This document shows positions 36,516 to 44,453 of a stretch of 64,000 bases of DNA, one piece after another. Numbering within the stretch: position 1 is the first letter of the stretch; every line of letters begins with the position of its first letter. Position numbers and translations under genes: made by a program. The stretch comes from an uncultured Litoreibacter sp. (GTDB lineage Bacteria > Pseudomonadota > Alphaproteobacteria > Rhodobacterales > Rhodobacteraceae), in assembly GCA_947504205.1 (NCBI GenBank), contig CANNGL010000002.1:744001-808000 (forward strand), in the 5' to 3' direction. The notes beneath the pieces were generated by a model. It searched no databases. It was not told the DNA's origin and saw only the letters and a list, made by a program, of their open reading frames with translations.

Positions 36516-37252
36516 GATCATAGCCCTCTGGGCGATCCCGCGTTCCACGTCGACAGCCTTTGAATGGATGGTGCGCCAGCGGGGCGATCTGGACTGCCTG
36601 CACGAGCCCTTTGGAGAGGCATGGTACCAAGGCGAGGACCCGCTTTGGCCGCGTTTCAAAGACGGCGAGAAAACGACGCCGGGCCTTACCATCGAGAGCG
36701 TTTGGGACGACATCCAGGCACGGGCCGCAAGGGGCCCGGTCTTTCTCAAGGATTTCCCGCACTACATCAATCACATGTGGACGCCCGACTTCTTGGCGCA
36801 ATTCACCCACGCTTTCCTGATCCGCGATCCGGCCAAGACGATTTCGTCCGTGTACAACAAATGGCCCGACTTCGATGAACTTGAAGTCGGGTTCCCGGAG
36901 CAGCGCGCCTTGTTCGATTTGCTGGCGGCGTTGAACGGCGCACCGCCGCCCGTCATCGACAGCGACGATTTGCTGGAAGACCCTGACAGCATGGTCGCGG
37001 CCTTTTGCGAGGCTGTGGGCATTCCGTTCCTGCCAGATGCCATGAGCTGGGAGCCCGGTGGCGATCCGTCGGCGCATAGTTGGTGGGATGGGGGGGTCGT
37101 TTCACGCGAACCTTGCCCAATCCTCAGGGCTTAAGCCGCAAGAGCGCCGTTATGTTGAAGTCGCCGATGCGCCTGAGCGGGTTCGCCGCGTGCATCGCCG
37201 TATGAAGCCGCACTACGATCACCTTTATCAGCATCGGATCAAAGTGCGATGA
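36508..37252 (+). CDS. Sulfotransferase-family protein with a +1 frameshift in a G7 run
   Basis: The ATG at 36508 overlaps the previous stop by 8 bases. The N-terminus IIALWAIPRSTSTAFEWMVRQ is the P-loop-like 5'-phosphosulfate site of the sulfotransferase fold. At 37090-37096 seven G residues follow the GAT codon; as written the frame ends at 37134. With six G the frame continues as SFHANLAQSSGLKPQERRY, the usual family C-terminus, and stops at 37252, giving 247 residues and a 4-base ATGA overlap with the next gene, like every other junction in this operon. So the gene was intact recently, or the base is a sequencing error. It may not transfer sulfate; close relatives are simply annotated as sulfotransferase-like. 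Confidence 0.8.
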
Positions 37253-38700
37253 AGAAGACCTATTGGCAAAACTACATCGACGGCACATGGGTCGATGGAG
37301 GTGCGGGGCGGCTCGACGTGTTCAACCCCGGAACGGGGGAGAAACTCGCAGAGCAGGCGCTTGCCGATGCCGCCGACGTGGACCGCGCCGTCATGGCGGC
37401 CCGGTGTGTGCATTTGTCCGGCGCGCTGTCTGATCTGCGCCCGGTGGAGCGGGGCCGTATGGTACAGGCCATGGGGCGCTTCCTGCTCGACCATATCGAA
37501 GAGATTGCGCCGGTTCTGACGCTGGAACAAGGCAAACCGCTCTGGGAAGCCCGGATCGAGGTTGAGGGCGCGGCCCGCTATTTCGAATACTATGGCAATC
37601 AGGCCGAAACCGTCGAAGGCCGCTCGATCCCGCTGGGCAAAGGTTATTTCGACTTCACCACATATGAACCTTTCGGCGTGTCTGCCCAGATCATTCCTTG
37701 GAACTACCCTGTAGAAATGACGGCGCGGTCGCTGTCAGCGGCGCTTGCAACGGGCAACGCCTGCGTCATCAAAACGCCAGAACTCACCCCGCTCAGCAAC
37801 GCGTGGTTCGCCCTTGCGGTCGAAGCCGTGGGCCTACCCAAAGGGGCCGTGAATATTCTCTGCGGGCTGGGGGGTGAGGCGGGTGCTGGGCTCTCAGCGC
37901 ATCCGCACGTCAACCAGATCGTGTTCACGGGGTCGGTTCCGACAGGCGTCGCAATTGCAACCGCCGCCGCCCGAAATGTTGTGCCTTGCGTGCTGGAGCT
38001 GGGCGGCAAATCCGCCGCCATCGTCCATGACGACGCCGATCTGGATGCCTTTGAAAACGACGTGCGCTGGGGCATCTATTTCAACGCAGGTCAAGTGTGT
38101 TCGGCCATGAGCCGTGTGATTGTGCACGAAAGCATCCACGATGAGCTCGTGGACCGTATGGTTGGCGTGGCCAAGTCCTTGACGGTGGGACCCGGCAAGG
38201 ATCAACCCGAATTTGGCCCGACCATGGCTGCAATGGTGTCTGAGGCGCAACGGGATCGCGCCGCGGACATGGTGAGTGCTGCGCAAGGCCAAGGGGCGCA
38301 GGTCGCCACGGGGGGCCGCAAGATGAACATCCCCGGTGCGTTTCTTGAACCCACAATCGTAACGCATGTGACCCCCGACATGGATATTGCCAATGAAGAA
38401 GTTTTTGGCCCCGTCCTGTCCGTTTTGAAATTTGCATCCGACACAGACGCCGTTCAGATCGCCAACGGCACGCCTTACGGGCTGGTTGGCGGCGTGTTTA
38501 CCCGCGATCTTGACCGCGCAACCAGCGCCGCCCGCCAGTTGCGCGCAGGTCAGGTCTTTATCAACGAATGGTACGCGGGCGGGGTGGAAACGCCCTTTGG
38601 CGGTTACGGAAAATCAGGCTACGGTCGCGAGAAAGGCCGCGAGGCGCTTTGGAGCTACGTCCAGACCAAAAACATCGCGATCAAGTTGCAGGGACAATAG
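37249..38700 (+). CDS. NAD(P)-dependent aldehyde dehydrogenase
   Basis: A 483-residue ALDH. IIPWNYPVEMTARSLSAALATGNACVIKTPELTP is the cofactor-binding entry, FTGSVPTG the coenzyme loop, CVLELGGKSAAIV holds the general-base Glu, and FNAGQVCSAMSR the catalytic Cys. It resembles betaine-aldehyde and succinate-semialdehyde dehydrogenases. In this operon it probably oxidises an aldehyde made by the aminotransferase or by demethylation steps. It overlaps the frame-corrected sulfotransferase gene by 4 bases and touches the next gene with no spacing. Confidence 0.93.
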   Translation: MKKTYWQNYIDGTWVDGGAGRLDVFNPGTGEKLAEQALADAADVDRAVMAARCVHLSGALSDLRPVERGRMVQAMGRFLLDHIEEIAPVLTLEQGKPLWEARIEVEGAARYFEYYGNQAETVEGRSIPLGKGYFDFTTYEPFGVSAQIIPWNYPVEMTARSLSAALATGNACVIKTPELTPLSNAWFALAVEAVGLPKGAVNILCGLGGEAGAGLSAHPHVNQIVFTGSVPTGVAIATAAARNVVPCVLELGGKSAAIVHDDADLDAFENDVRWGIYFNAGQVCSAMSRVIVHESIHDELVDRMVGVAKSLTVGPGKDQPEFGPTMAAMVSEAQRDRAADMVSAAQGQGAQVATGGRKMNIPGAFLEPTIVTHVTPDMDIANEEVFGPVLSVLKFASDTDAVQIANGTPYGLVGGVFTRDLDRATSAARQLRAGQVFINEWYAGGVETPFGGYGKSGYGREKGREALWSYVQTKNIAIKLQGQ

Positions 38701-39081
38701 ATGAGCACATTTGACGAAGACCTGTTTCTAAAGGGGCTGGAGCAGCGAAAGGCGACGCTGGGCGCCGACTATGTTGAAAAGAACCTCGCCGCCGCCGATG
38801 ATTTCACGCGTCCGTTTCAAGAGGCGATGACAGCCTGGTGCTGGGGCTTTGGCTGGGGCGACGATGTCATCGACGCCAAGACACGGTCCATGATGAACCT
38901 GTCGATGATCGGGGCCTTGGGGAAAATGCATGAATGGGAAATTCACTGCAAAGGAGCAATCAACAACGGCGTCACCCAGGATGAAATCCGTGCGATTATC
39001 CATGTGATTGGCATTTACTGTGGTGTTCCGCAGGCGCTGGAATGCTTCCGTGTCGCGCGAAAGGTACTCGAAGAGACCTAA
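38701..39081 (+). CDS. Carboxymuconolactone decarboxylase family protein
   Basis: A 126-residue CMD/AhpD-like protein. AMTAWCWGFGWGDDVIDAKTRSMMNLSMIGALGKMHEWEIHCKGAINNGVTQDEIRAIIHVIGIYCGVPQALE is the family core. The AhpD CxxC pair is absent, so a decarboxylase-like or lactone-handling role is more likely than a peroxidase one. It follows the ALDH stop directly and is the last gene of the plus-strand arm. The substrate is unknown. Confidence 0.87.
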   Translation: MSTFDEDLFLKGLEQRKATLGADYVEKNLAAADDFTRPFQEAMTAWCWGFGWGDDVIDAKTRSMMNLSMIGALGKMHEWEIHCKGAINNGVTQDEIRAIIHVIGIYCGVPQALECFRVARKVLEET

Positions 39082-39430
39082 CGTTAGCTTGCGGGACGAC
39101 ACGCGTTTGTCGACACAATGACCTGCTATTCCCACGGAAAGGAGGCATCCGGTGCAATTGTCACCACCAACAGGCACATCGTTGCGCATTCCCAGCTGCA
39201 GTTTCTTTCGTCCGCATCCAGAAGCTCTGACGATGATGTCGCGAAAATTCGATCCTTTGTCGGACGGATGTAGCATCTATGAATGACCGCTCTGGCGACG
39301 CCATTTGCAACGTTACGAAAAACGCGCAGCAACTACAGACAGATGCTGCGTCAGCAGTAGCCGCAGATGCAAAAGTTCGCAAAGTCCGCAGATCGTGGGT
39401 TCGCTCGCAGCGGGACTATGCTTGCGCCGC
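39082..39430. other. Intergenic stretch, no confident gene
   Basis: About 350 bases between the catabolic operon and the repeat/recombinase block. Short overlapping frames on both strands lack ribosome sites and recognisable sequence. GAATGACCGCTCTGG at 39281 resembles the left end of the 66-bp repeat but the rest does not align well, so it may be an older decayed copy. Confidence 0.4.
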
Positions 39431-39496
39431 GAATGTCCGGAAAGCGGGCTGCAAGCGCAGCATCTTGAGGGTTGGACGAAGGTCGGCTTTGGGCCG
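39431..39496 (+). repeat. 66-bp dispersed repeat, copy 2
   Basis: Begins GAATGTCCGG, has GCGCAG at columns 25-30 followed by CAT, and ends TTTGGGCCG. Its last six bases form part of the hairpin at 39491-39512 that follows the recombinase gene. Confidence 0.75.
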
Positions 39497-39512
39497 CCCT
39501 TGCAGGCGGCCC
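39491..39512 (-). terminator. GC-rich stem-loop 6 bases after the recombinase stop
   Basis: An 8-bp stem, GGGCCGCC / GGCGGCCC, lies just downstream of the minus-strand recombinase gene. There is no T-tract after it on that strand, so it is a transcript-end hairpin more than a classic terminator. A weaker version follows the third recombinase copy. Confidence 0.45.
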
Positions 39513-39518
39513 AAGGTT

Positions 39519-40151
39519 TTAGATTTCAATGGCTTCCGCGATAGCCAATGCATCTTCTAGCTCGACGCCGAGATACCGGACCGTGCTATCCATCTTGGTG
39601 TGACCAAGCAGTAGCTGCACCGCTCGGAGATTTCCCGTCTTTTTATAGATCTGCGTAACCTTGGTGCGGCGCATCGAATGGGTGCCATAGGCCGTCGCTT
39701 CAAGGCCGATCGAAGTGACCCAGTCGCGTACGATCCGCGCGTATTGACGGGTCGAAATGTGCAGTCGTTCGTGAAAACGCCCTGGCCAAAGATATTCTGA
39801 CCCGACCATCAATTCGTCTTCCATCCATTTCTCAACTGACGCTCTAGTCCCTTCCGATATCTCAAACCGTACAGGTTTCTGTGTCTTGCTCTGTAACACC
39901 GACGCCCGTTCCTTAATCTGGCTGGATGCCATGACGTCAACCACCTTCATCTTCACGAGATCACACCCGCGAAGCTTGCTGTCGATTGCCATGTTGAACA
40001 ACGCGAGGTCGCGATGGTTCTCGGCCAATTCCAGCCGAACTCGGATCGCCCAAACATGTTTGGGCTTCAGCGGTCGTTTCTGGCCAACGATGCGACCCTT
40101 GTTCCAGGCAGGGCGAAGTGCGCGAATGGCTGGTAGGTTTGGTGTCTCCAT
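39519..40151 (-). CDS. Solitary tyrosine recombinase, intact copy
   Basis: A 210-residue catalytic-domain-only recombinase. The expected residues are present: Arg in SKLRGCDLV, Lys in SKTQKPVRF, HxxR in THSMRRTK, His in LLGHTKMDS and the nucleophilic Tyr in VRYLGVELED. The ATG at 40151 follows GGAGG at 8 bases. The N-terminal core-binding domain of XerC/D or phage integrases is missing, as in the small XerD-like proteins common as multiple copies in Rhodobacteraceae. Damaged paralogs lie at 24664-25074 and 49974-50606. It may move an element containing it or be a remnant of one. Confidence 0.88.
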   Translation of the reverse strand: METPNLPAIRALRPAWNKGRIVGQKRPLKPKHVWAIRVRLELAENHRDLALFNMAIDSKLRGCDLVKMKVVDVMASSQIKERASVLQSKTQKPVRFEISEGTRASVEKWMEDELMVGSEYLWPGRFHERLHISTRQYARIVRDWVTSIGLEATAYGTHSMRRTKVTQIYKKTGNLRAVQLLLGHTKMDSTVRYLGVELEDALAIAEAIEI

Positions 40152-40520
40152 GACTGATCCTCCGATCCGCCGCGCCCTCCACAACGTCAACACGACGTTA
40201 ACAAGGCATCGTATCACGGTCTTGCTGCGCTGCACCCCAGGTTAGGATCGAAGCCATCCTGCGAGTTCAAGTTTCTTGTGGCCTGCGTCCCTAACGTGGA
40301 AAATGCGGCAAGCGTTTGATTATTGGTGCTGCCTTGCTGCGGATTCACACGCTCCAGACAAAACTGCCTTATTTCCTTGCCGTATTTACTCAAGCAGGGA
40401 TGCTGCGCGGTCATGGCGCAAGAATCGCTTTGTTGAGACGGTATTCTCCAAATTGGCCGTTCGTTCACTTTGGTCGAGACTCAGCGTCGCCGAAGCGGTA
40501 CTGTCCTCATCTGAAGCGAT
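40152..40520. other. Intergenic stretch upstream of recombinase and BLUF genes
   Basis: The first ~70 bases before the recombinase ATG are shared with the third copy (GATCCTCCGATCCGCC and an AACGT/ACGTT inverted pair in the leader), so the conserved recombinase unit extends beyond its coding region. The remaining ~290 bases contain short frames on both strands, none convincing. Confidence 0.45.
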
Positions 40521-40997
40521 GTGACCGTGCCTCTACCAAAGTACTTTCATGAATCGCTCAATCCCGCAGGGAGCCAATTCATCACAAATCTCATTCAGAT
40601 CGTTTATGTGTCACAGCCGTTTGGATACGATGAGCCGACATTGGCAGGCATTTTGCTCGATGCCAGACGCTGTAATAAGCGGGATGACGTGACTGGCGCG
40701 CTGGTTTGTCGACATGACATCTACCTTCAACTATTGGAAGGTCCGGAAGATGCAGTGCGCGCGGCCTATGCAAGGATTTGTCGCGATGATCGCCATGCCG
40801 GGGTCAAAGAACTCCTGAATCTCAAGATACAAAGTCGATTGTTTGCAAGTTGGGCGATGCTTCATGATCCTGCGAAGACCTGGATTTGGACGGAAGAAGA
40901 GATCGCAAATGCCGCACTTGATCGCGCTGAACCCGCAGAAATTATAAAAGTATTCAAAGACCTATCGGATCGATCCGGGAAACCGGCTGTGCATTGA
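40521..40997 (+). CDS. BLUF-domain blue-light sensor
   Basis: A 158-residue single-domain BLUF protein. LIQIVYVSQPF holds the flavin-proximal Tyr, RCNKRDDVTGALVCRHDIYLQLLEGPEDAV includes the Asn/Arg flavin contacts and the key Gln in YLQLLEG, and LFASWAMLHD carries the Trp/Met pair that rearranges on illumination. There is no attached output domain, so it must signal through a partner. The start is one of two GTG codons (40521, 40527). It stands alone, 44 bases before the next gene. Confidence 0.88.
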   Translation: MTVPLPKYFHESLNPAGSQFITNLIQIVYVSQPFGYDEPTLAGILLDARRCNKRDDVTGALVCRHDIYLQLLEGPEDAVRAAYARICRDDRHAGVKELLNLKIQSRLFASWAMLHDPAKTWIWTEEEIANAALDRAEPAEIIKVFKDLSDRSGKPAVH

Positions 40998-41043
40998 TGC
41001 AGACCCTTCTCGCATCGACGCAGACGCGAACCATGATCCGTAA

Positions 41044-41607
41044 ATGGTGGGCGGGATGATGGCAGTGCACTCAGTGCCCGATGCGTTCACGACGTGGGAA
41101 TGTGAACGCATCGTTGCGGCAATCGCCAAAATGCCCACCGATGACGCGCTGCTTGTGGGCCGCAAGCGGTATCACAATCTGCGTAATGCGGAACTCGTTT
41201 GGATGGACGATGTCGGAGACCTCAGTTGGGTGATGACCCGGTTGATTGAGCTTGTCAGTCATTCCAATAACCAACGGTTTAATTTCGACGTGCGGGAATT
41301 TGCGGAAAGTCCGCAAATTGCCAGTTATGATGCGGCCAAAGAGGGACATTTCGCATGGCATTCTGACATTGGTCATGGTCCCGCTGCCGGCAAAAGAAAG
41401 CTCACACTTGTGCTGCAATTGAGCAACCCTGACACCTACGACGGGGGTGACTTGGAAATCAGGCCAAGTGCTCAGGTCCTCTTAGCCAATCGGGCGCAGG
41501 GATCTGTAAGCGTGTTTCCGAGTTTTGCACTACATCAGGTGACGCCGATCAAGCGGGGCATCCGGCGCTCGTTGACCGTCTGGGCGCATGGCCCCGCGTT
41601 TCGCTGA
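41044..41607 (+). CDS. 2-oxoglutarate/Fe(II) oxygenase (prolyl-4-hydroxylase-like)
   Basis: About 187 residues. The iron triad is visible: HSD in GHFAWHSDIGHGP and the distal His in FALHQVTPIKRGIRRSLTVWAHG, where Arg in RRSLTVW should bind the 2OG carboxylate. The double-stranded beta-helix core LTLVLQLSNPDTYDGGDLEIRP matches PKHD-type hydroxylases. ATGs at 41044, 41056 and 41059 are all possible starts. Target protein or small molecule unknown. Confidence 0.87.
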   Translation: MVGGMMAVHSVPDAFTTWECERIVAAIAKMPTDDALLVGRKRYHNLRNAELVWMDDVGDLSWVMTRLIELVSHSNNQRFNFDVREFAESPQIASYDAAKEGHFAWHSDIGHGPAAGKRKLTLVLQLSNPDTYDGGDLEIRPSAQVLLANRAQGSVSVFPSFALHQVTPIKRGIRRSLTVWAHGPAFR

Positions 41608-42021
41608 AGGCGGCTCAAAGAGGTCAAGAGCTAGAAACCACGGGCTTTGTTCTGAAAAGGGGCCAAGTCAGCCAGCATTGTAAATTGGGTTCTGGGCGAC
41701 TATATAACGTGTACAAAGTTGTGGTCTTCTTCGGCAGAGGTGCATCGCCTGCCAGAGCCAGCTGCAATTATCTATCACGAAAATTCGACTGTCGCGTGCC
41801 TTTACAGGGGCTCGGCGCTTGGGACGGTTGCCGACTGATGGCGCACGACCGCATCACCCATGCGTCATGTTTTTCCGTCTTGGCGGCCTGACGGACCAAC
41901 GATTTGCGCCCAGGCATTGACTGCGCGCCTTCGATCAAACGACCTCGAAGCTGCTCTGACAAAATGTTTTGTCGGAGCAAAAAACCAGTGAGGCGGCACT
42001 TTCTCCGTCAAAGGATCAAAA
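41608..42021. other. Intergenic stretch with one inverted repeat
   Basis: About 410 bases. Small frames are present (for example plus 41685-41891) but lack ribosome sites and protein-like composition. The only clear structure is the inverted repeat at 41953-41978. Confidence 0.4.
41953..41978. promoter_or_regulatory. 12-bp inverted repeat upstream of the membrane-protein gene
   Basis: GCTCTGACAAAA and TTTTGTCGGAGC flank a 2-base centre, with a single mismatch that would be a G-U pair in RNA. It ends 43 bases before the next ATG and is followed by an A-run on the plus strand, so it does not look like a terminator for either strand. A protein-binding operator or 5' UTR hairpin is possible. Confidence 0.4.
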
Positions 42022-42375
42022 ATGACTTTTCCAGAATGGACGAAACCCGGCCTCTACGGTGCTTTGGGTGGTGCGATTGCGGTTTCTATACTTGGCTTCA
42101 CTTGGGGTGGCTGGACAACAAGCAGCAACGCCCAAACCATGGCACAGGACTTGGCTGCTGAAGAGGTGACTTTGGCGATGGTGCCGGTCTGCCTCAATAT
42201 GTCAGCGGCTGATCCGGAACGCACAGAGAAGCTCGCAACTCTTCAGGATCTCTCTAGTTTTGGCCGCCGCAACGCAATGATGGAAACGGGTTGGGCGACC
42301 CACCCAGGCTCAGATGCGCCGGACCGTGACCTTGCAGACGCTTGTCTTGCGGGGCTTGAATTGGATGGATCATAA
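42022..42375 (+). CDS. Conserved hypothetical membrane-anchored protein
   Basis: A 117-residue protein with one N-terminal hydrophobic helix (PGLYGALGGAIAVSILGFTWGGW) and a small hydrophilic domain, probably on the periplasmic side. LATLQDLSSFGRRNAMMETGWATHPG is the most conserved-looking part. I do not recognise a function. It immediately precedes the cysteine-repeat protein gene. Confidence 0.7.
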   Translation: MTFPEWTKPGLYGALGGAIAVSILGFTWGGWTTSSNAQTMAQDLAAEEVTLAMVPVCLNMSAADPERTEKLATLQDLSSFGRRNAMMETGWATHPGSDAPDRDLADACLAGLELDGS

Positions 42376-42421
42376 TTCAAGCATCACGCTGAAAACTTCA
42401 CCGGCAATTTGCGGGACACCG

Positions 42422-43192
42422 ATGTTCGTGAACGCCCGAATACTTTGGGTCGTTTTCATAGGCCCAATCTTTGCTCTGCTACTCTTTGCAATGCCCGCCA
42501 TTGCCCAAACCATGCCGGAAAACGCCAGCGCAAAGAGCTATGGCGACGGTTGGGAATGCAATATCGGGTATCGGCTCACGGATGAGACCTGTGCAGCAAT
42601 TGTGGTCCCCGAAAACGCCTATGAGACAAACCGAAGCTACGGTTCCGGATGGGAATGTCATCACGGCTTTCGCAAGGTCGACGAGGTGGCCTGCGTTGCG
42701 GTGGTTGTCCCCGATGGTGGGTTCCTGGACCCTTCAGGCGAACGCTGGCGCTGCCTGCGCGGATTTCTCAAAGTCGACGATGCTTGCCTAGAGGTTGTCG
42801 TGCCTGAAAATGCCTATCTGGTGGATGGAACCTATGGGGCCGTTTGGGTATGTGAACGCGGGTTCGAGCAAGTGGATGACAGTTGCTCCGCAATCGCGGT
42901 CCCGGTCAACGGATATCTGAATGGATCGCGCTACGGTCAACCCTGGTCATGCGAACGTGGGTTTTTCGAACAGGACGGTCTGTGCGAGGCCGTCGTGATC
43001 CCTGAGTTCGCATATTTCGACGATGCATCTTACGGTGAGGGATGGAAATGCCAGAGAGGCTATGAAGTTTCTGATGCAGGCTGCCAAGTCATCGAAATCC
43101 CCGCAAACGCCCATCTCGACAGGTCTGGCAACCGTTGGGAATGCAATCGGAACTTTCAAAAAACCAAGGGTCTGTGCGTTCTAAATAACTAA
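42422..43192 (+). CDS. Secreted protein with seven ~33-residue cysteine repeats
   Basis: About 256 residues from the ATG at 42422, with a signal peptide ending FAMPAIAQ. The mature part is seven tandem repeats of about 33 residues, each with WxC, then a D/E-rich stretch with a second Cys, then VVxPENAY or a variant (YGDGWECNIGYRLTDETC in the first; the last is cut short at LCVLNN). Each repeat should form one disulfide. No enzyme motif is seen. The architecture suggests an exported, protease-resistant binding or structural protein. An upstream in-frame ATG at 42365 is possible. Confidence 0.75.
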   Translation: MFVNARILWVVFIGPIFALLLFAMPAIAQTMPENASAKSYGDGWECNIGYRLTDETCAAIVVPENAYETNRSYGSGWECHHGFRKVDEVACVAVVVPDGGFLDPSGERWRCLRGFLKVDDACLEVVVPENAYLVDGTYGAVWVCERGFEQVDDSCSAIAVPVNGYLNGSRYGQPWSCERGFFEQDGLCEAVVIPEFAYFDDASYGEGWKCQRGYEVSDAGCQVIEIPANAHLDRSGNRWECNRNFQKTKGLCVLNN

Positions 43193-43262
43193 GCGCGTCG
43201 CGCCAAGACGTCCGCTTCAACACTTGGTCGAACGACAGCCTCACCACCAAAAGGAAGACAAG

Positions 43263-44453
43263 ATGAAAACCGAAATCCAGACCGTAGATACCGTTCGCCG
43301 TCCCGTCAGGGGCGCTCAAGCGCCTCCCATGATACGTGACACACAGGTACAGTCATCTTCGCTCACTCACATTCCGACAGCGGTTGTCTACTGCGAAGGC
43401 AACTTCGCCAAAATTGACGGTAAGACGGCCAACGGCCTTGTACGTCATTCAGAGGCCTACAGGATTACTTCGGTCATCGACAGCACCCATATCGGCGAGA
43501 ACGCCGGGTGGATTCTTGATGACGTTATCAACGATATACCAATCCTCGAAAGCCTGAACATCGCTATCGCCCGAGAATCCTCCATGCCTGATACTTTCAT
43601 CTATGGCATGGCCCCCTCGACAGGGCGGCTTTCGCCCGCTGATCGTGGCGTCGTGCTGGACGCAATCACGCGCGGTATGAACATCGTCAGTGGCCTGCAT
43701 GAATACCTCAGTGACGATCCCGAAATTGCGCAAGCCGCCTCAGATAGACAGGTCACCATCCGCGACATCCGCAAACCCAAAGCCAGCAAAGACATGCGCT
43801 TGTTCGACGGCAGCGTTGCAAATGTCGGCGCGCTGCGCATCGCCGTTCTGGGGACCGATTGCGCGATCGGCAAACGGACCACTGCGACCGTCTTGGCCCG
43901 TGCGCTGAACGCAAAGGGCATCAAGACTGTGCTGGTGGGCACGGGCCAGACGGGCCTGATGCAGGGCGCAAAATATGGTGTAGCGATGGATGCTGTCCCG
44001 CCCCAATTCTGCTGCGGGGAACTTGAGGGCGAGATTGTTGCGGCCTCAGAGGCAGAGCAACCAGATGTCATTTTGATCGAGGGCCAGGGTGCGCTAAGCC
44101 ATCCGGCGTTCTGTACATCGGCCTTTATCCTGCGCGGCAGCCAACCCGACGCCGTCATCCTTCAGCATGCCCCAAAACGCAGGCATCGCTGCGATTTTCC
44201 CAACATGCCAATGCCCACCGCGGCAAGCGAGATTGCTTTGATCGAGGCCTTTTCTGACACCAAGGTCATCGGCATCACGCTCAACCACGAGGGGATGTCG
44301 GAAGCCGAGATCACAGGTGCTATCGCAGCCCAAAGCGAGGAACTTGAGCTGCCCGTCACTGACGCGCTCAGTAGACCAGCGGCTCATTTGCTGGCGATGG
44401 TTGCTGCGGCCTATCCAGGCCTGCAGCAAGGAACACCCGCGGCCGCGATTTGA
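43263..44453 (+). CDS. DUF1611/DgcN-family protein
   Basis: A 396-residue protein of the DUF1611 family. RIAVLGTDCAIGKRTTATVLARALNAKGIKTVLVGTGQTG is a P-loop-like nucleotide or CoA site, and DVILIEGQGALSHPAF follows. The family includes DgcN, described in marine bacteria as an N-acetyltransferase for D-glutamate that works with an epimerase. The ATG at 43263 follows AAGGAAG. It overlaps the racemase gene by 4 bases (TTGA). Together the two indicate processing of a D-amino acid. Confidence 0.83.
   Translation: MKTEIQTVDTVRRPVRGAQAPPMIRDTQVQSSSLTHIPTAVVYCEGNFAKIDGKTANGLVRHSEAYRITSVIDSTHIGENAGWILDDVINDIPILESLNIAIARESSMPDTFIYGMAPSTGRLSPADRGVVLDAITRGMNIVSGLHEYLSDDPEIAQAASDRQVTIRDIRKPKASKDMRLFDGSVANVGALRIAVLGTDCAIGKRTTATVLARALNAKGIKTVLVGTGQTGLMQGAKYGVAMDAVPPQFCCGELEGEIVAASEAEQPDVILIEGQGALSHPAFCTSAFILRGSQPDAVILQHAPKRRHRCDFPNMPMPTAASEIALIEAFSDTKVIGITLNHEGMSEAEITGAIAAQSEELELPVTDALSRPAAHLLAMVAAAYPGLQQGTPAAAI

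Noticed and set aside
37058-37252. Separate 64-residue gene downstream of the sulfotransferase-like gene
   Set aside because: Its sequence is the missing C-terminus of the preceding gene, displaced by the G7 frameshift, so it is not a gene of its own.
39279-39560. Plus-strand 93-residue frame next to the recombinase
   Set aside because: It runs through the 66-bp repeat and the recombinase 3' end on the opposite strand, so it is a shadow.
41685-41891. Plus-strand 68-residue frame
   Set aside because: No ribosome site, no homologous look and composition unlike neighbouring genes.
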